Shown here piece by piece: positions 24,852 through 34,199 of a stretch of 64,000 nucleotides of DNA. The stretch comes from an uncultured Bacteroidota bacterium (lineage in GTDB: Bacteria; Bacteroidota; Bacteroidia; 2-12-FULL-35-15). Both the position numbers and the translations under genes were made by a program. The first letter of the stretch is position 1; each line of letters opens with the position of its first letter. Below the pieces are notes generated by a model. It did not search any database. It worked only from the letters and a program-made list of their open reading frames with translations, and was not told where the DNA came from. The stretch lies in the NCBI GenBank assembly GCA_903926385.1, contig CAIYIS010000081.1, positions 97,398-161,397 of the forward strand, written 5' to 3'.

Positions 24852-26219
24852 ATGCGATTTATTACGATATTAAAAAACACAATTGGATTGGGTAATGGTC
24901 ATGAACGCTCTAATCGAGCCAAAAGAAATATTGCCGCATCATTTATTATAAAAGGATTAAGTATACTTATCAGTCTTATTCTTGTACCCATGACGATTAA
25001 TTACATCAATCCAACTAAATACGGAATCTGGATTACTCTAAGTTCCATTATAGGATGGTTTAGTTTTTTTGATATCGGATTTGGAAATGGATTGCGTAAT
25101 AAATTTGCAGAAGCTGTAGCTTTAGGGAATAAAGAATTAGCAAGGAAATATGTAAGCACAACATACGCTATTCTTTCGATAATTATTGTTGTTGTTTTTT
25201 TTGTGTTTATTATTACCAATCCGTTCCTCAATTGGGCAAAAATATTAGGAGCGCCTAAAGAGATGGCTCAAGAATTAAGTTCTTTGGCATTTATAGTATT
25301 TTCTTTCTTCTGCCTGCAATTTGTTTTGCAATTAATCACAACTATTCTTATTGCTGATCAAAAACCTGCCAAAGCTTCTTATTTTAATCTTCTTGGCAGC
25401 GTTTTCTCCCTCATAACAATTTTTTTAATCACCAAATCAACCAAGGGTTCATTGATATATTTAGGTTTGGCTCTCGGCTTCTCTCCGATTCTTGTGCTCT
25501 CTGTTGCTTCAATCTGGTTTTTTACTCATGATTACAAATATTATGTACCATCCTTTAAATACATTAAATTTTCATACGCGAAAGATTTAATGCATTTGGG
25601 AATAAAATTCTTTATTCTGCAAATTGCAGCTCTAATTCTTTATCAAACGAATAATATTATCATAACTCAGTTGATTGGACCTGCAGATGTTACTGTATTC
25701 AACATAGCCTACAAATATTTCGGAGTCATACCAATGGCATTTAGCATCATTACTGCTCCTTTTTGGAGTGCCTACACTGAATCATATCTAAAAAAAGATT
25801 TGGAATGGATTAAACGAAGCATTAGAACTCTTATGTATTTATGGCTCTTCACCTCACTTTTGGCTCTTCTGATGCTGTTAGTTTCTGGCTACATTTATAA
25901 ATTATGGATAGGAAGTAGAATTCCAATTCCTTTCAGTGTATCTATAGCTTGTGCACTTTACGTAATTATTGTCACTTGGGCCAATATTTTCCTAACTTTC
26001 GTCAATGGAATAGGAAAAATATCGCTCCAGCTTTACTTGACAATTATCGTTATTGTATTCAATATTCCTCTTGCAATTTTTTTGGCTAAATATCTAAACA
26101 TGGGAATTAGCGGAGTACTGTTTGCTACCTGCATCGATTTTCTGATTTTCGCCATTATAATTCCTATACAATACTTAAAAATAATTAATAATAATGCTGT
26201 TGGCATTTGGAATAAATAG
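24852..26219 (+). CDS. Polysaccharide flippase (Wzx/MATE-like)
   Basis: 455 residues with 12 or more hydrophobic helices and little soluble sequence: an oligosaccharide flippase of the MOP superfamily. Conserved features include the first helix after basic residues (RAKRNIAASFIIKGLSILIS), the YGIWITLSSIIGWFSFFDIGFGNGLRNKF segment typical of Wzx-type proteins, and FNIAYKYFGVIPMAF midway. It would move lipid-linked repeat units across the inner membrane. ATG 24852 is used rather than the TTG one codon before it. Confidence 0.9.
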   Translation: MRFITILKNTIGLGNGHERSNRAKRNIAASFIIKGLSILISLILVPMTINYINPTKYGIWITLSSIIGWFSFFDIGFGNGLRNKFAEAVALGNKELARKYVSTTYAILSIIIVVVFFVFIITNPFLNWAKILGAPKEMAQELSSLAFIVFSFFCLQFVLQLITTILIADQKPAKASYFNLLGSVFSLITIFLITKSTKGSLIYLGLALGFSPILVLSVASIWFFTHDYKYYVPSFKYIKFSYAKDLMHLGIKFFILQIAALILYQTNNIIITQLIGPADVTVFNIAYKYFGVIPMAFSIITAPFWSAYTESYLKKDLEWIKRSIRTLMYLWLFTSLLALLMLLVSGYIYKLWIGSRIPIPFSVSIACALYVIIVTWANIFLTFVNGIGKISLQLYLTIIVIVFNIPLAIFLAKYLNMGISGVLFATCIDFLIFAIIIPIQYLKIINNNAVGIWNK

Positions 26220-26226
26220 ATGTTCA

Positions 26227-26916
26227 ATGAAAATAATTAAACTAGTCTTCAGCCCTTCTTTACTTTATGCATTTCTCAAAAAGAAAAGATTAGAATTCCA
26301 TTTTAAAGAAAAAAAATTACAGACCAGTCTTTTTGTCAGCATGCAAAATTGCAATTTTGGATATTCTAATTTTATTGGTTCTCATGTAAACATCTCAAAT
26401 TCCACATTAGGTGATTATTCATATATTAATTGCAATACCCATATTGCCTATTCTTCAATTGGCAAATTTTGCTCAATTGCTGAAAATGTCAGAATTGGAT
26501 TAGGAAAACACCCTGCACATTTCGCATCATCTCATCCAGCTTTTTATGCAAATAACAAAAAATTTAACACCTTTTCAGATAAGTTATATTATAAAGAATA
26601 TGATCAAGTTACAATTGGAAACGATGTTTGGATTGGGAACAACGCAATAGTGATGGGAGGCATAACAATTGGTGACGGAGCAATCGTTTCAGCTGGTGCG
26701 GTAGTCACCAAAAATGTACAACCTTATTCAATAGTTGGGGGGGTGCCTGCAAAACACATCAAATTCAGATTTACTGAAGAACAGATCATTGAATTGCAAC
26801 ATTCTAATTGGTGGAATAATAGTGAAGAATGGTTCAAAAGCAACTTTGTTCATTTTCACCATATAGATAGTTTTCTTAAGCTATGTAAGGATAAGAATTC
26901 GTCAGTAAAAAATTGA
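26227..26916 (+). CDS. Hexapeptide-repeat acetyltransferase (CatB/Vat-like)
   Basis: 229 residues from ATG 26227; an earlier in-frame ATG at 26194 lies inside the flippase gene and is not favoured. Left-handed beta-helix repeats run from about 50 to 190, with an inserted loop GKHPAHFASSHPAFYANNKK typical of the xenobiotic acetyltransferase (CatB/Vat) subgroup, then VTIGNDVWIGNNAIVMGG and GGVPAKHIKFRF. In this locus it most likely O-acetylates a sugar of the repeat unit; antibiotic modification is less likely given the context. It begins eight bases after the flippase stop. Confidence 0.82.
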   Translation: MKIIKLVFSPSLLYAFLKKKRLEFHFKEKKLQTSLFVSMQNCNFGYSNFIGSHVNISNSTLGDYSYINCNTHIAYSSIGKFCSIAENVRIGLGKHPAHFASSHPAFYANNKKFNTFSDKLYYKEYDQVTIGNDVWIGNNAIVMGGITIGDGAIVSAGAVVTKNVQPYSIVGGVPAKHIKFRFTEEQIIELQHSNWWNNSEEWFKSNFVHFHHIDSFLKLCKDKNSSVKN

Positions 26917-27013
26917 AAACAATGTTTTTTATACAACACAAATTGAAAGTAAAAATGTTCACTAGTTTTAAATTATTTTAAATAAAATTCGATTAGGTTT
27001 TAGTTTATTGACC

Positions 27014-28297
27014 ATGTATTTAAGCAGACAAGTTATCACGAATGAGCAATTGCTAAGCAATAAAAAAAGCAACTTATCTCAATTTACGATAGAAAAAAAA
27101 ATTCTTTTTCGTACATATTGTCTTTTTATAATTTTTATTTGTTCTGCAACTAATGAGTTTGCCAATTCCATTTATTCTCAGCTAATTTTTATCTTATTTT
27201 CATTTTTATTACTGCCAAGGAATAAAAAGTTTTATTACGACAAATTTAGTATTTGGTTCATCAGCTTATATTTATTAATTGAAGCATTTCATTTTGCGAG
27301 TGCGGGATTCATGTATTTGGGTTCAATAAAGTATCTAGCAATGCTAGTTTGTATTTATTTTATGATTAAAAAATACTCTTTCGTATTCACAGATACCTTG
27401 TTTACTATTATTTATTATTTAACCATTTTAAGTTTACCTCTTTTTGCATTACATTTAGTAAACCCTGCCGTGATTAAGAGCTTATTGTCCCCATTTAATA
27501 TAGCCTTTGCCACACAAAGAGATTATGGTGGAATTTATGTGTTTTTGTATAATATTAATCCATTTGACAACGCGGGAGCATTAAGAAACAGTGGATTTAT
27601 GTGGGAACCTGGCGCTTTTGGAGGAATGATAATATTCACAATTATTTATTTATTTATACGAAATGGAATTGTTGTAAATAAAAAAATACTACTGCTTGCA
27701 GTTTGTGCAATTACAACATTATCAACTACTACATTTTATGGATTAATGGTTCTTCTATTTGTTTTAATTTTAAAGAAACTCAATTTAATTACTTTAATTA
27801 TTGCTCTGCCACTTATTGCAGTTCTCTTTTTTCAAGTAAACCAACTATCATTCATGAATGAAAAAATAGACTCTTATTTTAAAGAAAATACAGATTATAA
27901 AGGCGTTTATAACCAAAGTTTCTTTGCAGATAAGCAGTCAATCGGTCGTTTTGCAGGAATTATGATAGAATTGGAGAACTTTAAAAAAAGTCCAATAATT
28001 GGAACTGGCTGGCAAACCGACTACAGTAACTTAGGAATGAAACAAGACGATTGGTCCAATCCCAACGGTTTGGCTGTTATTTTAGGTAAGTTTGGATTGT
28101 CCGGAATAATCTTCATACTTGTTGGTTTGTTTTATTTTTTTAAAATAAATAACAAGTTACATTTAGTTGAAATAACATGTTTAATAATAACTACCTTAAT
28201 GCCTTTATTTTCTAACCCATTTCAGTTGAATATAGTTTTTTGGCTTTTTATTTTCGCTGGATACAATGCAAATCTTTCTAAAATTAAAATAGTATAA
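27014..28297 (+). CDS. O-antigen/polysaccharide polymerase (Wzy-like)
   Basis: 427 residues from ATG 27014 (a TTG two codons earlier is the other option). About ten hydrophobic helices are arranged with one larger periplasmic loop (about 280-340, FKENTDYKGVYNQSFFADKQSIGRFAG, GTGWQTDYSNLG). The GFMWEPGAFGGMI segment and the loop layout suit Wzy/WaaL-type membrane polymerases. Sequence conservation is low in this class, so the call rests on topology, size and its place among flippase and glycosyltransferase genes. No other polymerase candidate is present in the locus. Confidence 0.75.
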   Translation: MYLSRQVITNEQLLSNKKSNLSQFTIEKKILFRTYCLFIIFICSATNEFANSIYSQLIFILFSFLLLPRNKKFYYDKFSIWFISLYLLIEAFHFASAGFMYLGSIKYLAMLVCIYFMIKKYSFVFTDTLFTIIYYLTILSLPLFALHLVNPAVIKSLLSPFNIAFATQRDYGGIYVFLYNINPFDNAGALRNSGFMWEPGAFGGMIIFTIIYLFIRNGIVVNKKILLLAVCAITTLSTTTFYGLMVLLFVLILKKLNLITLIIALPLIAVLFFQVNQLSFMNEKIDSYFKENTDYKGVYNQSFFADKQSIGRFAGIMIELENFKKSPIIGTGWQTDYSNLGMKQDDWSNPNGLAVILGKFGLSGIIFILVGLFYFFKINNKLHLVEITCLIITTLMPLFSNPFQLNIVFWLFIFAGYNANLSKIKIV

Positions 28298-28407
28298 ACA
28301 GTAATAATTCCATACTTAAATCGTAATTGTATTCTTCTCGCAGTATGATTTAATTATACAAAAGAACAAACAATGTGTAGCAAATTAGTTAAACTCCCTT
28401 TTCATTC

Positions 28408-29580
28408 ATGAATGTTATTTATTTAGGATGTAATGGGTTTCCTTTTGGTTTTGCTGAAGTTCAGAAACAAAAAATGATCAGTAAAGCATTAATAACTGCT
28501 GGAGCTTCTGTGACAATTATAAATACAAAAGGTATCCTAAGAGAAAAGAAACTTGGAGATTTAAAATTCAAGGGTAATATTGAAAATATAAAATATTTCT
28601 ATTGTTCTCTTTCCGCATTTAGGCCAACTAATATATTAATACGCAATTTCCTGAAAATCATGGGGCGAGTAATTGAATTTTTCATGATTCCAATTTGCAA
28701 AAAAAAGCACAAAGTAAACATTGCCATTATTTCTACTAGGAACATTTATGCATTGATATATTACTTTTATATCCTTCGTTTATTTGGGTACAAAATGCTT
28801 CTAAGTTATGAAGAGTTTGTAAAAACACTAAATTTGGATTCTACGTACAATAAACGCAATCTTGAGTTTGATGATCTGGCAAACCAATATTGCGATGGAA
28901 TTCTTCCAATAAGTAGCTTTCTAGAGAATTATCAGAGGAAGATAAACCCTGATATCAAACAATTTATAATTCCAGCTCTAACCGATTTCAATCTAATTGA
29001 CAGTATTAAAACAGATGTTGTAAAGCGCAATACTATTTTATTTTGCGGTTCATCTGAATATTCTGAAAATATTAAATTTATTATTGATGCTTTTGAAAAA
29101 GTTAAAAATTCACTAATTGAGTTAGAGTTAGTAATTCATGGTGCGGAATCCAAAAACCAATTAATATTGGATTATATCAAACAAAACTCAACAAAAAAAA
29201 ACAAAATTCATATTTTAACCAAGCTCTCTTTTGAAGATTTAATTCGAGCCTATAAGACAGCATCTCTACTTCTGATACCACTTAAACCTTCTGAAAGAGA
29301 TATAGCCCGTTTTCCACATAAGATTTCAGAATATACTGCGTCAAGAACACCAATCCTGACAACAGATGTGGGGGAAATCAGCAAATATTTTATAAATAAC
29401 ATTAATGCATTTATAGTCGAAAAATATAATTATGAAGAGTATGCACACAAAATTGATTTTGCGTTCAAAAATAAAACTTTAGCGCAAACAGTTTCAGAAG
29501 ATGCCTATAAATTGGGAAGAAAGGAATTTCATTATGACTCAATTGCAGTGAACTTATTTAATTTTTGCAAAACATTATAA
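28408..29580 (+). CDS. Glycosyltransferase, GT4-like
   Basis: 390 residues with the GT-B layout. The N-terminal domain has the start MNVIYLGCNGFPFGFAEVQK; the C-terminal domain has the nucleotide-sugar-binding region NTILFCGSSEYSENIKFIID, then LLLIPLKPSERDIARFPHKISEYTASRTPILTTDVGE, where the last stretch aligns with the GT4 E-x7-E region though the first Glu is replaced (KISEYTASRTP). It would add one sugar to the lipid-linked repeat unit in the cytoplasm. Donor and acceptor cannot be read from sequence. Confidence 0.82.
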   Translation: MNVIYLGCNGFPFGFAEVQKQKMISKALITAGASVTIINTKGILREKKLGDLKFKGNIENIKYFYCSLSAFRPTNILIRNFLKIMGRVIEFFMIPICKKKHKVNIAIISTRNIYALIYYFYILRLFGYKMLLSYEEFVKTLNLDSTYNKRNLEFDDLANQYCDGILPISSFLENYQRKINPDIKQFIIPALTDFNLIDSIKTDVVKRNTILFCGSSEYSENIKFIIDAFEKVKNSLIELELVIHGAESKNQLILDYIKQNSTKKNKIHILTKLSFEDLIRAYKTASLLLIPLKPSERDIARFPHKISEYTASRTPILTTDVGEISKYFINNINAFIVEKYNYEEYAHKIDFAFKNKTLAQTVSEDAYKLGRKEFHYDSIAVNLFNFCKTL

Positions 29581-29617
29581 AACAACAATATTACTTTAAC
29601 TCTTATCTGTCCTAAAA

Positions 29618-30739
29618 ATGAAATTATTAGTTGTTCTAAGTGACCTTGATATTGGCGGAGCTCAAAATTATACAATTAGCTTAATGAATGAATTTGTTAA
29701 GATGGGCCACTCTGTTTCACTTCGCGTTCTTTCTGATAAGACACCTCTCAAATCGAGATTAGATAAAGATATTGAAATAGAAATCTGGCCAAGAAAAACA
29801 AAATTAGATTTTGATGTTTTATCTAAAATTCGAAAAGAAATTAAACTAACCGAATACAATGGAATTATTTCATCTTATCCGATTTATCTTAAACTAGCTA
29901 CTTTTTTCACCACAAATGTTCCAACTACAATTTACCCAATTCACACCACGATTGATAGGAATAAAAAAGCGTTTTTTATTAATTATATAGCCTATCGAAT
30001 TAAGCGTAAAAATGAAATTTATCTTACCAGCATAGATAGTCAAACCCAATATTTAGTTAACAATTATAATCTAAAAAACGGATATTTTGAACAAATATAT
30101 AATGGAATTAATTTACAAAAATTCACATACCCTCCATCAGAGTTCAACAGAAATAAATTCCTAGGCGATTTGGGAATCAACCCTGAACACAGAATAATAC
30201 TTATGGTTGCCGGATTTAGAGAAGAAAAAAGGCACATAGATGCAATTGATGCATTTCGGCTATTACAGATGGAACTAAGTAATATTTCCTTGGTGTTTGT
30301 TGGGGATAATAGGATAAACGAAAGAGATGAGTTACTTCAATATATTTCAAGTAAAAATATTAAGAACATTAAGATACTTAGTGCTTCCGAGGCTGGGGAT
30401 GTTAGAAATTACTATTGGGTTTCTGATCTATTTACACTTTCATCTAACAAGGTTGAAACATTTCCAATTAGTGCATTGGAAGCAATGGCTAGTGGATTAC
30501 CTTGTTTATTAACAAACATTGGGGGAGCCAGAGATTTTATTATCCAAGACCTTAATGGAAGATTATGCCTTCCGAATAATCCCCTTGACATTAAAACTAA
30601 TTGGAAAATCATGCTCGACAATTATAACAAATTTAACAAAGACACAATCCGGAATTTTGTAATTGAAAGATATTCGCTTACAACATCTGCGGAAGAATAT
30701 ATAAACTTGATTGAAAACTCAATAGAACAAAGAAACTAA
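29618..30739 (+). CDS. Glycosyltransferase family 4
   Basis: 373 residues, GT-B fold. The N-terminus MKLLVVLSDLDIGGAQNYTISLMNEF has the Gly-Gly-Ala loop near an acceptor site; the C-terminal half contains IYNGINLQKF, ILMVAGFREEKRHIDAIDAF and the GT4 catalytic pattern ETFPISALEAMASGLPCLLT (E-x7-E). It is probably one of three or four enzymes assembling the repeat unit. It starts 38 bases after the previous glycosyltransferase gene and ends one base before the methyltransferase gene. Confidence 0.9.
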   Translation: MKLLVVLSDLDIGGAQNYTISLMNEFVKMGHSVSLRVLSDKTPLKSRLDKDIEIEIWPRKTKLDFDVLSKIRKEIKLTEYNGIISSYPIYLKLATFFTTNVPTTIYPIHTTIDRNKKAFFINYIAYRIKRKNEIYLTSIDSQTQYLVNNYNLKNGYFEQIYNGINLQKFTYPPSEFNRNKFLGDLGINPEHRIILMVAGFREEKRHIDAIDAFRLLQMELSNISLVFVGDNRINERDELLQYISSKNIKNIKILSASEAGDVRNYYWVSDLFTLSSNKVETFPISALEAMASGLPCLLTNIGGARDFIIQDLNGRLCLPNNPLDIKTNWKIMLDNYNKFNKDTIRNFVIERYSLTTSAEEYINLIENSIEQRN

Positions 30740-30740
30740 C

Positions 30741-31403
30741 ATGCTTAATAATGAAGCCATTTGGATTGGAAAACACATTCCATCATTAACATTAAAATCG
30801 GAGAGTATTGTATTGAACTTTGGTTCACAAAACGAAAAGTACAATCTTGAAAACAAATATTTATTAGATTATGTTATAAATCCCATAAAGAAAATTTGTC
30901 ATCTTCGCAATTTAGATTTACAAACGGGTGCCAACATTCATTATTCTGGTAATTTGTATGAAGATAGTTTCTTTAATGAATTAAAAAAAGTTCAATTCGA
31001 TTGCGTATTATTATGTAATGTTTTAGAACATGTTACTGATATTAATGAACTCAGTAATAGAATAGCCCAATTAATAAAGAATGAAGGATATATTATTTTT
31101 AGTGGACCCTATAAATACCCACTTCATTTTGACCCGATCGATAATGGATTTCGTCCCGAAATTGACGAAATTAACAAACTGTTTCCTGACTTCGAATATA
31201 TAAAAGGTGAAATTGTAAAAGATCATACGTATTCATATTATCTATTTAGTAATATAAAAGTCTTAGCATTCACATTTTTTAGAGTTATAACTCCTTTTTA
31301 TAAATACAAAAAATGGAAGCAAGTTGTTATACCAAAATTTAAATGGTGGAACAAAAATTTTAAAGCAACATGTGTAATAATTAAAAAAACAAAAAAACAA
31401 TGA
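30741..31403 (+). CDS. SAM-dependent methyltransferase-like protein
   Basis: 220 residues. The central part matches a class I methyltransferase: FDCVLLCNVLEHVTDINELSNRIAQLIKNEGYIIFSGPYKYPLHFDPIDNGFRP, with the 'D-x-V-x-x-x-x-V-L-E-H-V' strand-4 motif. The N-terminal SAM-binding glycine loop is weak (VLNFGSQNEKYNLEN). It could O-methylate a sugar or act as a terminal capping enzyme, but substrate is not evident. Its last codon overlaps the rfbF start by four bases (ATGA), so the two are translationally coupled. Confidence 0.75.
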   Translation: MLNNEAIWIGKHIPSLTLKSESIVLNFGSQNEKYNLENKYLLDYVINPIKKICHLRNLDLQTGANIHYSGNLYEDSFFNELKKVQFDCVLLCNVLEHVTDINELSNRIAQLIKNEGYIIFSGPYKYPLHFDPIDNGFRPEIDEINKLFPDFEYIKGEIVKDHTYSYYLFSNIKVLAFTFFRVITPFYKYKKWKQVVIPKFKWWNKNFKATCVIIKKTKKQ

Positions 31404-32179
31404 AAGTAGTAATCTTAGCAGGTGGTTTTGGCACTCGATTGAGTGAAGAAACTGCAAACATTCCTAAGCCAATGGTATTAATAGGTGACAAACCAATACT
31501 TTGGCACATTATGAAAATTTATTCACAATATGGCTTCAATGATTTTGTTATCCTTGGGGGCTACAAGTGTTACGTACTTAAAGAGTATTTTGCAAATTAT
31601 TTCTTACATCAATCTGATGTAACCTTTAACTTGGCAGAGAACAGTGTCCAAATTCTAAATAATGCAACTGAACCATGGAAAATCACCATTCTAGACACCG
31701 GGCTTAATACGCTAACTGGAGGACGTATTAAGAGAGCCCAAAAATATCTGGGAAATGAGCCATTCATGCTTACTTATGGTGATGGAATAAGTGATATTGA
31801 CATAAATAAACTGTTAGAATTTCACAAAAGCCATGGAAAGTCTTTAACAATGACTGCGGTTCAACCCGAAGGACGTTTTGGGGCAATGGAACTAGAAAAG
31901 GATACAGACAAAGTAAAACTTTTTATGGAAAAACCAAAAGGAGATGGCGCATGGATTAATGGAGGTTTTTTTGTTTGCGAACCCGAAATTTTCGATTTCA
32001 TAAACGAAGGTGACCAAACAATTTGGGAACGTGCTCCTTTAGAAGCAATGTCGGCAGATGGGAAATTATATGCTTACAAGCATTATGGTTTTTGGAAACC
32101 AATGGATATGCTTCGTGATAAAATACAATTAGAAGAATTATGGAATAAAAATATTGCACCATGGAAAATCTGGAAATAA
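31400..32179 (+). CDS. rfbF: Glucose-1-phosphate cytidylyltransferase
   Basis: 259 residues, close to the 257 of Salmonella RfbF. The nucleotidyltransferase signature GGFGTRLSEETANIPKPMV is at the N-terminus, followed by TYGDGISDIDINKLLEFH and the RfbF-specific MTAVQPEGRFGAMEL and VKLFMEKPKGDGAWINGGFFV. It makes CDP-glucose from CTP and glucose-1-phosphate. It overlaps rfbG by 19 bases, and the two form the first steps of a CDP-6-deoxyhexose pathway. Confidence 0.95.
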   Translation: MKVVILAGGFGTRLSEETANIPKPMVLIGDKPILWHIMKIYSQYGFNDFVILGGYKCYVLKEYFANYFLHQSDVTFNLAENSVQILNNATEPWKITILDTGLNTLTGGRIKRAQKYLGNEPFMLTYGDGISDIDINKLLEFHKSHGKSLTMTAVQPEGRFGAMELEKDTDKVKLFMEKPKGDGAWINGGFFVCEPEIFDFINEGDQTIWERAPLEAMSADGKLYAYKHYGFWKPMDMLRDKIQLEELWNKNIAPWKIWK

Positions 32180-33273
32180 ACAAACTGTTCGGAGGGATTT
32201 ATAAAAACAAAAAAGTCGTAGTTACGGGTCATACCGGCTTTAAAGGGTCGTGGCTCGCCATGTGGTTAAAAAAAATGGGGGCAGATGTTTATGGAATTGC
32301 TCTGGACCCTCCTTCACATCCCAACCATATTGATTTACTTCAATTAGAGATCAAAAGCTATATTCAAAACATTTGTGACTTTAACAAAGTTAAAGAGATT
32401 TTATCAGAAATAAATCCTGACATAATCTTTCATCTTGCTGCTCAACCTTTGGTTAGACTTTCTTACCAAGACCCTGTAAATACATACATGACAAATGTAA
32501 TGGGTACCGTTAATGTTTTAGAAACGGCTCGTAGTTTATCAAATCTCAAGGCTGTAGTTATCGTTACCAGCGACAAATGTTACGAAAATAAGGAATGGCT
32601 TTGGGGCTATCGTGAAAACGAAGCAATGGGCGGAGCCGACCCTTATAGCTCTTCAAAAGGATGTGTTGAATTGGTAACCACAGCTTATCGAAATTCCTTT
32701 TTCAATCCAAGTAATACCGATGAAGAAAACAAGGTTTTGATTGCAAGTGCCAGAGCCGGAAATGTAATTGGTGGAGGAGATTGGGCAACCGACCGTATCC
32801 TCACTGATATTGTTAAAGCCGCATCCATTTCATCTTCAGTTTATCTGAGATATCCTAAGGCCACAAGACCGTGGCAATATGTACTCGAACCTTTAAGCGG
32901 ATATTTAAATTTAGGATGGAAATTATTATTAGGAGAAAAAGCATATGCCGAAGGTTGGAATTTTGGACCAAATACAGAAAATAACATTTCGGTTCTCAAT
33001 TTAGTAATGGAAGCAAAAAAATCATGGGAGAAAATCTCCTTCGATTTCGATAATACTCAACATCCTCATGAGGCGGGCTTTTTGATGCTCGACAGCTCTA
33101 AAGCCATCAAAATATTAGAGTGGAAACCCGTTTGGGGATTAACTAAAACAATTGAAAAAACGATTTTCTGGTACAAAGAGTTTTATGAAAACAACAATGT
33201 AATTTCCTGTCAAACATTGGAAGAATATATTCTTGATGCACAAAAAAAAGAAATACGATGGAGCAAAACTTAG
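32161..33273 (+). CDS. rfbG: CDP-glucose 4,6-dehydratase
   Basis: 370 residues, an extended short-chain dehydrogenase. The NAD-binding loop GHTGFKGSWLAMWLKKMGADVYG is the RfbG form; TSDKCYENKEWLWGYRENEAMGG and DPYSSSKGCVELV contain the catalytic Tyr-xxx-Lys pair (YSSSK). It converts CDP-glucose to CDP-4-keto-6-deoxyglucose. It overlaps rfbF by 19 bases and the next dehydrogenase gene by 16, a tightly coupled trio. Confidence 0.95.
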   Translation: MENLEINKLFGGIYKNKKVVVTGHTGFKGSWLAMWLKKMGADVYGIALDPPSHPNHIDLLQLEIKSYIQNICDFNKVKEILSEINPDIIFHLAAQPLVRLSYQDPVNTYMTNVMGTVNVLETARSLSNLKAVVIVTSDKCYENKEWLWGYRENEAMGGADPYSSSKGCVELVTTAYRNSFFNPSNTDEENKVLIASARAGNVIGGGDWATDRILTDIVKAASISSSVYLRYPKATRPWQYVLEPLSGYLNLGWKLLLGEKAYAEGWNFGPNTENNISVLNLVMEAKKSWEKISFDFDNTQHPHEAGFLMLDSSKAIKILEWKPVWGLTKTIEKTIFWYKEFYENNNVISCQTLEEYILDAQKKEIRWSKT

Positions 33274-34199
33274 ATTTTTTGGCTGGTAAGCGAATAATGA
33301 TTACAGGAGGAGGTGGATACTTGGGTTCAAAACTAGCACAACGCCTTTCTTCTGCTAATACCCATATCGCCTTATTGGATATAAGGTTCAATTGGCTTTC
33401 AGAAGATTTAACTAAAAGTAATTATTTAATTACGAAACATCTCGTTGACATCACTAACCGAGATCAACTAGAAGTAGTTTGCCAAAAAGTAAAACCTGAT
33501 TATGTTTTTCATTTTTCCGCTTTGCTAGACAGAGAGCGGGACTTCGGTATTTTCAACAAACTTTTTGAAGTAAATGTAAAAGGAACTTTAAATCTCCTTG
33601 AGTCGCTTCGGTCGGTTAATTATGAAAGACTTTTTTTCTCGAGTACAAGCGAAGTGTATGGAACAAAAAATCCTGTTCCATTTCACGAAGAACAGCTACC
33701 GAACCCTGCATCTCCATACTCATTAACCAAATTAATGGCCGAAAACACTATTGTTTCGTATTCCGACTTGCATCATAGACCATACACTATATTACGTCTC
33801 TTTAATTTTTTCGGAACAGATATGCCCGAAAACTTCTTTATAAATCAACTAATTACCTCTCTAAAACAAGATCAGGAATTTAAAATGACAAAAGGAGAAC
33901 AATCAAGAGATTTTTTGGAAATAACTGATTTAATAGATTCAATATTAGCAATAACTAAAACAGACAAAAGCAATAGTGAAACAATCAATATTTGCAGCGG
34001 AAAAGGCTTACTGCTCCGTGAGCTAGCCACCGAAGTTGCCCAAAAATTAAAAAAGGAGCATCTGCTAAAAATTGGAGCCATTCCTTATCGAGAAAATGAA
34101 GTGTGGGCGATGGTTGGTAGCAACCAGAAGTTCTGTAAAATAACTAATCACCCTCAAGAAGACACTGTTCTTGGTATAACAAAACACATTTTCGCCTAA
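33258..34199 (+). CDS. NAD-dependent sugar epimerase/reductase of the CDP-sugar branch
   Basis: 313 residues, extended SDR fold. TGGGGYLGSKLAQRL is the Rossmann glycine loop; FFSSTSEVYG gives the catalytic Ser and YSLTKLMAE the Tyr-xxx-Lys pair. Placed directly after rfbF-rfbG, it most likely reduces the 4-keto group of CDP-4-keto-6-deoxyglucose, like abequose or paratose synthases. No rfbH-type 3-dehydrase is present, so the product would keep its 3-hydroxyl (a CDP-6-deoxyhexose) rather than a 3,6-dideoxy sugar. Stereochemistry cannot be deduced. Confidence 0.78.
   Translation: MEQNLDFLAGKRIMITGGGGYLGSKLAQRLSSANTHIALLDIRFNWLSEDLTKSNYLITKHLVDITNRDQLEVVCQKVKPDYVFHFSALLDRERDFGIFNKLFEVNVKGTLNLLESLRSVNYERLFFSSTSEVYGTKNPVPFHEEQLPNPASPYSLTKLMAENTIVSYSDLHHRPYTILRLFNFFGTDMPENFFINQLITSLKQDQEFKMTKGEQSRDFLEITDLIDSILAITKTDKSNSETINICSGKGLLLRELATEVAQKLKKEHLLKIGAIPYRENEVWAMVGSNQKFCKITNHPQEDTVLGITKHIFA

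Noticed and set aside
26194..26226. Upstream ATG for the CatB-like acetyltransferase
   Set aside because: It lies inside the flippase coding region and adds residues without family similarity; ATG 26227 is seven bases past the flippase stop.
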